DNA of 64,000 bases from Pseudosulfitobacter pseudonitzschiae (GTDB lineage: Bacteria; Pseudomonadota; Alphaproteobacteria; Rhodobacterales; Rhodobacteraceae). A model generated the notes under the pieces. It ran no database searches. It was not told the DNA's origin and was given only the letters and a program-made list of their open reading frames with translations. A program made the position numbers and the translations under genes. Positions 8,519 through 16,487 of the stretch are shown here, in pieces. Location: NCBI RefSeq assembly GCF_002222635.1, contig NZ_CP022416.1:1-64000 (forward strand), read 5' to 3'. How positions within the stretch are numbered: position 1 is the first letter of the stretch; the number at the start of each line of letters is the position of its first letter.

Positions 8519-11500
8519 TCACCGCAGCGCCGCCATGCGCATGCCTTTTGCAATCCATCCGCGCGTGTCCGCCGGATCAATCACCCCGTCGATCTCATGG
8601 GTCGATGCGACGTTCATCGCGCTGCCCCGTTCGTAGAGCCCGTTCACCAAACGGTCATAAAGTGCTGTGCGCTGTTCGGGATCAGTCTCGGCCTCCAGCT
8701 CTTTGCGATAGCCAAGCTGCACCGCGCCTTCCAAGCCCATCGGCCCGAATTCACCAGTGGGCCACGCCAGCGAAAACGCAGGTTCCCCCAGACTGCCCGC
8801 CGCCATCGCCTGTGCGCCAATGCCATAGCCCTTGCGCAAGCAAACAAAGAACATCGGCGCATTCAGGTTCGCGCCCGCCGAAATCAGATCACAGGCCGCC
8901 GCAACCGCCCCTTGGGTTTCGCTTTCCGGGCCAACCATGAACCCTGGTGTGTCGCACAGCGACAGAACCGGCAGATTGAACCGCGCACACAAGTTGATAA
9001 ACCGCGCGCCCTTGGCCGACGCCGCCGCATCCAGCGCACCGCCCAGATGCTGCGGATTGTTGGCGATCACGCCCATCGGTCGGCCTTCGATCCGCAAGAA
9101 CCCCGTGACCATGCCCTTGGCGTGTCCGGCCCCCAGTTCAAAGAAACTGCCCGTGTCGGCCAGCCCTTCGATCACGGGGCGGATCGTATAAGACCGCTTG
9201 CGGTTTTCGGGGATCATGTGGCGCAACAGGCGCTGGTCGGGGGCGTTCCAATCGGCCAGATTGCCCTGAAAATACGACAGCACATCGCGGGTTGCGCGAA
9301 TGGCGGCATCGTCATCCTCGGCCAGAATATCCAGCAGACCGTTTTCCGCATGCATCGGCGCGGGGCCGATCTCTTTGGGGTGAAAGGCCCCGATACCGCC
9401 CGCTTCGATCATCGCAGGGCCGGCCAGCCCGATCCAGCTGTTGCGCGTCGCGATACGAACATCACCCGCCCCGAACAGTGCCGCGTTGCCCGCAAAACAA
9501 AAGCCCGAGCTAACCGTGATCCGTGGCCCCCAGCCGCGCAGCCGCGCATATTCAGCAAAGGTGGTGACTTTCAGCCCCGATTGCACGGTTTCTGCAAAAT
9601 CATCATCGTTTGGCCGCCCGCCACCCCCTTCGGTAAAGAATACCGAGGCCAGCCCGCGATCATGCGCAACCTCGATCATGCGGTCGGTTTTCAGGTGCCC
9701 AAAATAGCCCTGCGTGCCTGCCATTACGGTGGAATCATAGGCCATCATCGCCACTTGCGCCCGATCTTCCGCAAAGCGGTCGGCGTTCATCGACCCCACA
9801 CCCGTCACAATCCCGTCGGCGGGCGACACGTCAATCAGGGCATCAATGCCCAGCTTGCGCCGTTGCCCCGCCAGAACCAACTGGCCGTATTCATGGAAAT
9901 CCCCGCCTTGACACAGGGCCTGCACAATCTCGCGCGTGGTGCGCTGGTTGCGGCTGCGGCGGCGTTCGACCGCTTTGGGGCGGTTTTCGTCCAGCGTTCG
10001 GGCCAGACGGTCTTGGACCGCCTGTAAATCGGCGCGAATGTGGTCGGGGTCCGGCACCGCTTCATCCGCTGCAACCTCGTCCAGTGTGTCGTCTGGTGTG
10101 AACGCCAGAACCGGTGCGCCAAGCGACACGGTTTCGCCCGCCTGCGTGAAAACCGCAACCACGGTTCCGCCCGCTTCGGCCAGCACGGTATGCTGCATCT
10201 TCATTGCCTCAATGATGGCCACGACCTGACCCTTGGCAATCCGCTCACCAACTGAGACTTGCACCTCTTGCACCATCGCCTGCATCGGCGCGCACAGCGC
10301 CACTGCCCCGTCGGGAATGTCGTGCGTTGCGACGGTCTCGGCTGTGTCTGCATCAAAGTAGCGCGTCTGCCCGCCCTCGTCCGCAGAAAGATCTTGCGAT
10401 TGCGTGTCCAGCGTGCGCACGTCCACATCCCACGCGGTGATCGCAGGCAGTTTCAACAGCGACCGTAGAAAACCGATGTTTGTGCCAACGCCGTCAATCT
10501 GGAACTCTGACAGCGCGCGTTCTGTCTTGAAAAACAGGCGGCCCAAATCGCCCGATGTGTCATGCACAACCAGCTTGGCCAGCATGGAATCGAAACCGGG
10601 GTTGGTGCTGTAGCCCGCATAGGCATAGCTGTCGATCCGCACCCCCGGCCCCGATGGCGCCGCATAGCTGCTCAGCCGCCCGCCCGTGGGGGTGAACCCG
10701 CCCTGCCCGTCCGGCGTTTCGGCGTTGATCCGCGCCTGCACCGCAAAACCGTTGGGACGGGCGGGCGCATCGCCCAGACCCATATCGGCCAGCGTGCCGC
10801 CCGCAGCCAGCCCAAGCTGGATTTCGACCAGATCAAAGCCGGTGATTTCCTCGGTGATGGTATGTTCAACCTGAATGCGCGGATTGGTTTCGATGAAATA
10901 AAACGCGCCGCTGTCTTCGACCAGAAACTCGACCGTGCCCAACCCGCGATATTCGCAGGCCTGCCCGATTGCCACGGCGGCCTTTAGCAAACCGTCGCGC
11001 GTCTCGTCGCGCAGGTTCGGCGCGGGGGCCAGTTCGATCACCTTCTGATGGCGGCGCTGCACGGAACAATCGCGTTCCCACAGATGGGTCACGTTTTGGC
11101 CGTCACCGATAATCTGCACCTCGATGTGGCGCACGGATTGCAAAAAGCGCTCGGCATAAAGCTGGTCATCGCCAAAGGCCGACAATGTCTCGGCCCGCGC
11201 CTGCGCAAATGCTGTGTCGATCGCGGCGGCATTCTGCACCACTCGCATCCCGCGGCCGCCGCCGCCATTAACCGCCTTGATCATCAGCGGCGCGCCGCCT
11301 TGGGCATCAAAGAACCTATGCAGGTCCGCCGCCGTCGCCAACAGATCTGACCCGCGCAACACCGGCACGCCCGCCTGTTCGGCCAGCGCACGGGCAGACA
11401 CCTTGTCGCCCTGACGGCGCAAGGTCGCGGCATCCGGCCCGACAAAAATCAAACCGGCCTTGGTGCAGGCATCGGCAAAATCGGCGCGTTCGCTTAGCAA

Positions 11501-11746
11501 TCCGTAGCCGGGGTGAACCGCATCACATCCGGTTTCGCGCGCAATGGCGATCAGCGCATCAATATCCAGATAACCGGCCACACCCGCCTGCGGCAGCACG
11601 CGCACCGTATCGGCGTGTTTGATATGCAACGACGTTGCGTCGTCCGCCGTGTGCACAGCCACCGTCCGAACCCCAAGGGCCGCCGCAGTCCGTGCCACGC
11701 GAATCGCGATCTCTCCGCGATTGGCTATCAACAGCCTCTCGATCAT
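8519..11746 (-). CDS. Fused biotin-dependent acyl-CoA carboxylase (BC-BCCP-CT)
   Basis: 1075 residues in one chain. Residues 1 to about 450 are biotin carboxylase (MIERLLIANRGEIAIRV, ATP-grasp glycine loop NGGGGRGMRVV, and FIETNPRIQVEHT). A biotinyl domain follows with the lysine in EAMKMQ at about residue 513. Residues about 560-1075 are carboxyltransferase, both halves (TEGGGGRPNDDD; FNLPVLSLCDTPGFMVG). This single-chain arrangement occurs in actinobacteria and alphaproteobacteria; members carboxylate acetyl-, propionyl- or larger acyl-CoAs. First gene of the operon that continues with the CoA ligase and TRAP genes. A TetR gene diverges from it. Acyl specificity is not readable. Confidence 0.9.
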   Translation of the reverse strand: MIERLLIANRGEIAIRVARTAAALGVRTVAVHTADDATSLHIKHADTVRVLPQAGVAGYLDIDALIAIARETGCDAVHPGYGLLSERADFADACTKAGLIFVGPDAATLRRQGDKVSARALAEQAGVPVLRGSDLLATAADLHRFFDAQGGAPLMIKAVNGGGGRGMRVVQNAAAIDTAFAQARAETLSAFGDDQLYAERFLQSVRHIEVQIIGDGQNVTHLWERDCSVQRRHQKVIELAPAPNLRDETRDGLLKAAVAIGQACEYRGLGTVEFLVEDSGAFYFIETNPRIQVEHTITEEITGFDLVEIQLGLAAGGTLADMGLGDAPARPNGFAVQARINAETPDGQGGFTPTGGRLSSYAAPSGPGVRIDSYAYAGYSTNPGFDSMLAKLVVHDTSGDLGRLFFKTERALSEFQIDGVGTNIGFLRSLLKLPAITAWDVDVRTLDTQSQDLSADEGGQTRYFDADTAETVATHDIPDGAVALCAPMQAMVQEVQVSVGERIAKGQVVAIIEAMKMQHTVLAEAGGTVVAVFTQAGETVSLGAPVLAFTPDDTLDEVAADEAVPDPDHIRADLQAVQDRLARTLDENRPKAVERRRSRNQRTTREIVQALCQGGDFHEYGQLVLAGQRRKLGIDALIDVSPADGIVTGVGSMNADRFAEDRAQVAMMAYDSTVMAGTQGYFGHLKTDRMIEVAHDRGLASVFFTEGGGGRPNDDDFAETVQSGLKVTTFAEYARLRGWGPRITVSSGFCFAGNAALFGAGDVRIATRNSWIGLAGPAMIEAGGIGAFHPKEIGPAPMHAENGLLDILAEDDDAAIRATRDVLSYFQGNLADWNAPDQRLLRHMIPENRKRSYTIRPVIEGLADTGSFFELGAGHAKGMVTGFLRIEGRPMGVIANNPQHLGGALDAAASAKGARFINLCARFNLPVLSLCDTPGFMVGPESETQGAVAAACDLISAGANLNAPMFFVCLRKGYGIGAQAMAAGSLGEPAFSLAWPTGEFGPMGLEGAVQLGYRKELEAETDPEQRTALYDRLVNGLYERGSAMNVASTHEIDGVIDPADTRGWIAKGMRMAALR

Positions 11747-11879
11747 CGGTGGCCTTCCCCTGCTACCGTTCTCCCTCTGCCGTGGTTGGGTTCAAAAACC
11801 ATAACCGTCCGGCGCTTTGGTAACTCATAGTCACCAAACTTGCCGGAGATTAGATTTACGTCTTTCGGGAAGTCAACTT

Positions 11880-11897
11880 AATACTGGTCGTTCTATT
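11880..11897. promoter_or_regulatory. Candidate operator between carboxylase and TetR genes
   Basis: Imperfect inverted repeat AATACTGGTCGTTCTATT (AATA..TATT ends, ACTGG/TCGTT inner part only partly symmetric) in the 184-bp divergent region. Its position suits autoregulation by the TetR protein. Weak, motif-level evidence only. Confidence 0.25.
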
Positions 11898-11930
11898 GAC
11901 GCCGTAACGTCGCCAGAGGATAACGCATGG

Positions 11931-12539
11931 ATGAAAGCAATGAGCGGCTTCCCGACCAAAGAAGAAATGCGCGATCACAAGCGCAGGGAAATCGTGCGCT
12001 GCGCGTCCGAAAAGTTCGGCACCGAAGGTTATGAAAACGTCCCCCTCGACGCCATCGCGGCAGAACTAGGCGTGACAAAAGCCGCGCTTTACAACTATGT
12101 CAGCAGCAAGAACGACCTGCTGATGCAATGTTACGAAGTCGGGATGGACCGTCTGATCGCGTCGGTCGAACAGGCGATGGACACCCAAGGTACAGCCGCA
12201 GAACGCCTGCGGATCGGCTTGGAAACCTATGTGGTCACCATGACGCGCAAGGACATGCAGTATCTGTGGAACTACATCCGCCCCCTGCTGTCCCCCGGTG
12301 ACAAACGCAGCGTCCAGACCAGCCGCGATAAAATCGACAGCCTGTTTCGCGCCATGTTGCAAAACGGAATCGACGACGGCTCGCTGCGCGCCGATCTTGA
12401 CCCGAAACTGGCCAGCCTTGTGATATTGGGCGCAATCAACTGGGTCGGCATCTGGTTTCGCCCCTCGGGCCTACAAAAATCGCAGGACATTGCCCGCGAC
12501 GTGGTCGGTGATGCCCTGCACGGCTATCTTGCCAGCTAG
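11931..12539 (+). CDS. TetR-family regulator of the carboxylase/ligase/TRAP operon
   Basis: About 202 residues from ATG 11931, chosen because AGAGGA ends at 11920 (10-nt spacing); ATG 11940 is an alternative. HTH in residues about 14-62: EIVRCASEKFGTEGYENVPLDAI then LGVTKAALYNYVSSKNDLL. The C-terminal domain resembles the HTH-type regulators of acyl-CoA/fatty-acid genes (TetR_C, ELG-VTKAALYNYV type). Divergent from the carboxylase gene, which it likely represses until an acyl-CoA binds. Confidence 0.88.
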   Translation: MKAMSGFPTKEEMRDHKRREIVRCASEKFGTEGYENVPLDAIAAELGVTKAALYNYVSSKNDLLMQCYEVGMDRLIASVEQAMDTQGTAAERLRIGLETYVVTMTRKDMQYLWNYIRPLLSPGDKRSVQTSRDKIDSLFRAMLQNGIDDGSLRADLDPKLASLVILGAINWVGIWFRPSGLQKSQDIARDVVGDALHGYLAS

Positions 12540-12592
12540 AACGAAACCCGTTCAACTAACCCCACCGTAATCGTGAATAGAAAGCAGCCCAG

Positions 12593-13504
12593 TTGAACAA
12601 CCGTCTGCGCATGCGCCACATCCGCTGTTTTCTGGCCGTCGCCAAGGCCGGATCAGTCACCGGTGCGGCCACGGCCATGAACTCGTCGCAGCCCGCCATC
12701 TCGCGGTCACTGGCCGAAATCGAAGACATGATCGGTCAGCCGCTGTTTTCCCGCACAGGCCGCGGGCTGGTGATGACCGACGCGGGCCAAAAGCTGAACC
12801 GCCACCTTGATACTGCGATGGCGCAGATCGAAACAGGCACCCGCGCCGCCAGTGGCACAGCACCGCGGCCACGTGTTGCGCTGGGTATGCTGCCCAACGT
12901 GGCACGCACTTTGGCCGTGGATGCAGGTGCCTCGTTCAAGGTCGCGCACCCCGATATCGACCTGTCGCTGTACTGGGCGGGCGTGCCCGAACTTATCACC
13001 CGCCTGCACCGCAACGACATCGACTTTATCCTTGGGCGGTTGCTGTCGCTGGAACATATGTCAGGGGTCAGCTTCGAACATCTCTATACCGAAGCACTGA
13101 TTTTTGTCGTCAGCCGCGACCACCCCTTTGCTGCCACCCCTGATGCCATCGACCTGCCCGACCTACTGCCGGAAATGATGATCCTGCCCATCGCCGACAC
13201 GATCATCCGCCGCGAGTTGGACAAGTTTTTGACCGCACGCGGCATCGCGGATTTCCCCAACAAGATCGAAACCGTCTCGTTTGAGTTCACCCGCAGTTTT
13301 CTCAAACAACACAGGGGGGCAGCCTGTGTGCCCGTCGGTGCCGTTCGCCGCGAACTGGCCGAAGGGGCGCTGGTTCGTCTGGGCATTCAGGGCGAGGAAC
13401 TGGTCAGCTCTGTGGGTATAACATACGCCGCCGGACGCGCCCTGTCCGACGACGCGCAACGGCTGGCGGATCACGTACGGGCTGCGGCAAAATCAAGGGG
13501 CTGA
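12593..13504 (+). CDS. LysR-family transcriptional regulator
   Basis: 303 residues from TTG 12593; ATG 12611 is a possible later start, but NNRLRMRHIRCFLAV matches the usual LysR N-terminus so the TTG is preferred. HTH: GSVTGAATAMNSSQPAISRSLAEIE. The effector domain resembles the PcaQ/GbpR group (RLHRNDIDFILGRLLSLEHMSGVSFEHLYTEAL around residues 140-170). Same strand as, and 110 nt before, the sulfatase-family hydrolase and TAXI-TRAP genes; it may activate them. Confidence 0.88.
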   Translation: MNNRLRMRHIRCFLAVAKAGSVTGAATAMNSSQPAISRSLAEIEDMIGQPLFSRTGRGLVMTDAGQKLNRHLDTAMAQIETGTRAASGTAPRPRVALGMLPNVARTLAVDAGASFKVAHPDIDLSLYWAGVPELITRLHRNDIDFILGRLLSLEHMSGVSFEHLYTEALIFVVSRDHPFAATPDAIDLPDLLPEMMILPIADTIIRRELDKFLTARGIADFPNKIETVSFEFTRSFLKQHRGAACVPVGAVRRELAEGALVRLGIQGEELVSSVGITYAAGRALSDDAQRLADHVRAAAKSRG

Positions 13505-13614
13505 TATGCCGGTCTTGATATATCAACACGGCAATCGCTATTTCCCGATCCCGCGCTCCTGCGTTACACCTCTTGCAGGGACTGCGTCTAAACAACGCGA
13601 CGGGGGGAATATTT

Positions 13615-15294
13615 GTGGCCAAACCAAAGAACATTCTGTTCATCATGTTCGACCAGCTGCGCTGGGATTATCTAAGCTGTTATGGCCATCCCCATCTGAA
13701 AACGCCGAACATCGACCGTATCGCCGCGCGCGGTGTGCGCTTTGACCACGCCCACATCCAGTCGCCTTTGTGTGGCCCGTCGCGCATGTCCACCTATACG
13801 GGGCGGTATGTCCACAGCCACGGGGCATCGTGGAATCAGGTGCCGCTGAAAGTCGGCGAACGCACAATGGGGGACCATCTGCGCGATCTGGGCATAGGCT
13901 GCTGGCTGGTAGGCAAAACCCACATGGCCGCCGACGCCGAAGGGATGCGCCGGTTGGGCCTTGAACCCGACAGCGTCATCGGCGCGCGGGTCGCGGAATG
14001 CGGTTTCGACATCTGGGAACGCGACGACGGTATGCGCCCCGAAGGGCCGGACGGCATGTATGATCCGGGCGGTGCGCTGAAATACAACGATTACCTGCGC
14101 GACAAAGGCTATGACAGCGACAACCCGTGGCACGACTATGCCAACTCGGGCGTTGACGATGATGGCAACGTGCTGTCGGGCTGGTTTCTTGCCAACTCGG
14201 ACAGTCCCGCCAACATCCGCGAGGAAGACAGCGAAACCCCCTATCTGACCCGCCGCGGCATCGAGTTTATCAAGGCGCAGGGCGACCAGCCGTGGTGCTG
14301 CCACCTAAGCTATATCAAACCGCACTGGCCCTATATCGTGCCTGACCCCTATGCGGGCATGTACGGCCCGGAACATTTCCTGCCGCCCGTCCGCGGCGAT
14401 GCCGAGCGCGAAACCGACCACGCCGTATTCAAGGGGTTCCAGGACGCGCCCGTGGGCAAGGCCTTTGCCCGTGACGACATCCGCAACAAGGTTCTGTCCG
14501 CCTATATGGGCCTGATCAAACAATGTGATGACCAGATGGGCGTGCTGTTTGATTGGCTGGAAGAAACGGGCCGGATGGACGACACGATGATCGTAATCAC
14601 CTCGGATCACGGCGATTTTCTGGGCGATCACTGGCTGGGCGAGAAAACCTTTTTCCACGATGCTTCGGTCAAAGTGCCGATGATCATCTACGACCCCTCT
14701 GCCGAAGCTGACGCGACCCGTGGCACAACCACCGACGCACTGGTAGAATGTATCGACCTTGCACCGACCTTTGTCGATTTTGTGGGGGGTGATGCAACCA
14801 AACTGGATCACGTTCTCGAAGGGCATTCGCTGCTACCCTTCCTGCGGGGCGGTCCGGCTCCGGCCCGCGACTATACAATCTGTGAATACGATTACTCGGC
14901 CACGCCGCTGGCCGCACGGCTGGAACTGCATCCCGACCAGTCACGCATGTTCATGGTCGCAGACCACGACTGGAAAATGATCCACTTTGAAAGCGGTCAC
15001 CGGCCGATGTTGTTCGATCTGAAAAACGATCCGGACGAGTTGAACGATCTGGGCGGCAGTGCCAAGCACGCGGATGTCATTGCGCAGATGTATCACAAAC
15101 TGGCCGCATGGGCACGCCGTCCTGCTGCCCGCACCACGATGGCAAACGACACATTCGTCAAATACCGCACCGACGCTCCGCGCACGGGCGTCTTGATCGG
15201 TGTCGCTGATGCAGCCAGCGCCGTGGGCGAAACTGCCGCAAAATACGTAGGACGCAAAGCCGACAAGAAGCGGGAGACTTCAAAGCCGGCTTGA
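13615..15294 (+). CDS. Sulfatase-superfamily hydrolase (sulfatase or phosphonate/phosphate monoester hydrolase)
   Basis: 559 residues from GTG 13615, which follows GGGGGGAA; the open frame extends further upstream without an RBS. N-terminal metal motif NILFIMFDQLRWD. Modification motif SPLCGPSRMSTYTGR places the cysteine that becomes formylglycine at residue 53 (C-x-P-S-R). Second metal site ITSDHGDFLGDHWLGEK and FFHDASVKVPMIIYDP. The last two motifs and the GPEHF region also suit the phosphonate monoester hydrolase branch, so the ester type is uncertain. No signal peptide is visible, so a cytoplasmic enzyme acting on a substrate imported by the TAXI-TRAP system immediately downstream is likely. 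Confidence 0.85.
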   Translation: MAKPKNILFIMFDQLRWDYLSCYGHPHLKTPNIDRIAARGVRFDHAHIQSPLCGPSRMSTYTGRYVHSHGASWNQVPLKVGERTMGDHLRDLGIGCWLVGKTHMAADAEGMRRLGLEPDSVIGARVAECGFDIWERDDGMRPEGPDGMYDPGGALKYNDYLRDKGYDSDNPWHDYANSGVDDDGNVLSGWFLANSDSPANIREEDSETPYLTRRGIEFIKAQGDQPWCCHLSYIKPHWPYIVPDPYAGMYGPEHFLPPVRGDAERETDHAVFKGFQDAPVGKAFARDDIRNKVLSAYMGLIKQCDDQMGVLFDWLEETGRMDDTMIVITSDHGDFLGDHWLGEKTFFHDASVKVPMIIYDPSAEADATRGTTTDALVECIDLAPTFVDFVGGDATKLDHVLEGHSLLPFLRGGPAPARDYTICEYDYSATPLAARLELHPDQSRMFMVADHDWKMIHFESGHRPMLFDLKNDPDELNDLGGSAKHADVIAQMYHKLAAWARRPAARTTMANDTFVKYRTDAPRTGVLIGVADAASAVGETAAKYVGRKADKKRETSKPA

Positions 15295-15355
15295 GCTGAA
15301 AAATTGGTCAGGGCAGGCCACTGCCCCGACAAGTAAAGTCAAAAGGGAGGAAACC

Positions 15356-16417
15356 ATGACTTTTGTTTTCAAGAAGGCCGCTGTCACGCTGGGTTATGTC
15401 ACAGCGTTCGTATGCGCCGCCGCCGCTTCGGCGCAGGAAAACCTGACAGCCGAAACATCCAGCCCCGGCAACTCGCCCCATACGGTGACAATCCATCTGG
15501 CCGACGTGCTGGCCCGCGAAGGCATCGCAAACATGCAGGTGCAAGAGGGCCAGACCGCGACCAATTCGATGGTCAGCATCGCCGAAGGCAAATCGGACAT
15601 GGTCACCGCACCGCTGGTTCTGCACTTTTTGCTGGAAAAGGGCCGTGGTCCGTTTTCCAAACTGGGCGAGGACGGCAAGGCACTGGCCGACAACGTGCGC
15701 GCAATTTTTCCTTATAACGCAGGTGCTTATGGCTTGTTCGCGCCCGTATCGACCGGCATCCAAAGCTATGAGGACATCAAGGGCCGCATCATCTGGAACG
15801 GCCCGCCACGCGGCGCTGCCCTGACCCTTGGTCGCCAGACGCTGCTGTTGGGGTCCGGTGGTTTCAAGGACGGCGAGGATTACACCGGCCTGCAAACCAA
15901 CTGGGGCCAGTTGCCAACCGCCCTTGTGGACGGCTCTGCCGAGGCGTTCATGGTGCCGATCACCTTCCCCTCTGATCGCGTGACAACCGCGCTGGCGGCG
16001 GGCGACGTCAACATCATCTCGTTCCCTAAAGCGATCTGGGAAACCGAAGCGATGCAAAAATTCCTCAGCGCGCCGGGCAACAGCCCGATCGAGATTGAGG
16101 GCACGCAAATGGGCTATGGCGAAGGTCAGGGCGTCAACCTGATCTCTGAAGACGGCATTTTTCGTTCGCCAGGCGTTCCCTTCGCGACCTATGTCAACGT
16201 CAACATGCCGGACGCGCTGGTCAAAACCATCGTCACCGCCTTTATCGGTTCGCTGGACGAATTGAAAACACGCGCCCCCTATGCGGCCAACGTGAACTTT
16301 GGTGTGCTTGACCAGCGGGTCAGCGGTTTTTGTGGCGGCCTGTCGCTGAAGTACCACCCCGGTGCCATCGCCGCGTGGGAAGAAGCAGGCTATGACGTGC
16401 CTGACTGCGCCAAGTAA
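15356..16417 (+). CDS. TRAP transporter substrate-binding protein, TAXI family
   Basis: 353 residues with signal peptide (MTFVFKKAAVTLGYVTAFVCAAAASAQ). TAXI-type features: short NMQVQEGQTATNSMVSIAEGKSDMV segment and FAPVSTGIQSYEDIKGRIIWNGPPRGAALTLGRQTL, the phosphate/carboxylate-binding P-R-G-A motif of the family. Shine-Dalgarno AAAAGGGAGGAAACC ahead of the ATG. It pairs with the fused permease encoded 70 nt downstream, across a strong hairpin. Confidence 0.85.
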   Translation: MTFVFKKAAVTLGYVTAFVCAAAASAQENLTAETSSPGNSPHTVTIHLADVLAREGIANMQVQEGQTATNSMVSIAEGKSDMVTAPLVLHFLLEKGRGPFSKLGEDGKALADNVRAIFPYNAGAYGLFAPVSTGIQSYEDIKGRIIWNGPPRGAALTLGRQTLLLGSGGFKDGEDYTGLQTNWGQLPTALVDGSAEAFMVPITFPSDRVTTALAAGDVNIISFPKAIWETEAMQKFLSAPGNSPIEIEGTQMGYGEGQGVNLISEDGIFRSPGVPFATYVNVNMPDALVKTIVTAFIGSLDELKTRAPYAANVNFGVLDQRVSGFCGGLSLKYHPGAIAAWEEAGYDVPDCAK

Positions 16418-16427
16418 ACCCGACAAC

Positions 16428-16452
16428 GCCGGGCGGACCTGAACCGCCCGGC
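16428..16452 (+). promoter_or_regulatory. Intercistronic hairpin between TAXI binding protein and permease genes
   Basis: Perfect 9-bp inverted repeat GCCGGGCGG / CCGCCCGGC with a 7-nt loop (ACCTGAA), starting 11 nt after the stop at 16417. No U-tract follows (ACCCTTTG), so it is better read as a partial terminator or 3'-end stabiliser that keeps binding-protein mRNA more abundant than permease mRNA. Confidence 0.65.
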
Positions 16453-16487
16453 ACCCTTTGTCACGCACCCGAGGGCGACCTATTCAC

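Noticed and set aside
6712-8940. 742-codon plus-strand open frame across the ligase gene
   Set aside because: Antisense shadow of the AMP-dependent ligase, whose motifs are complete; composition is His/Arg/Gln-rich without domains.
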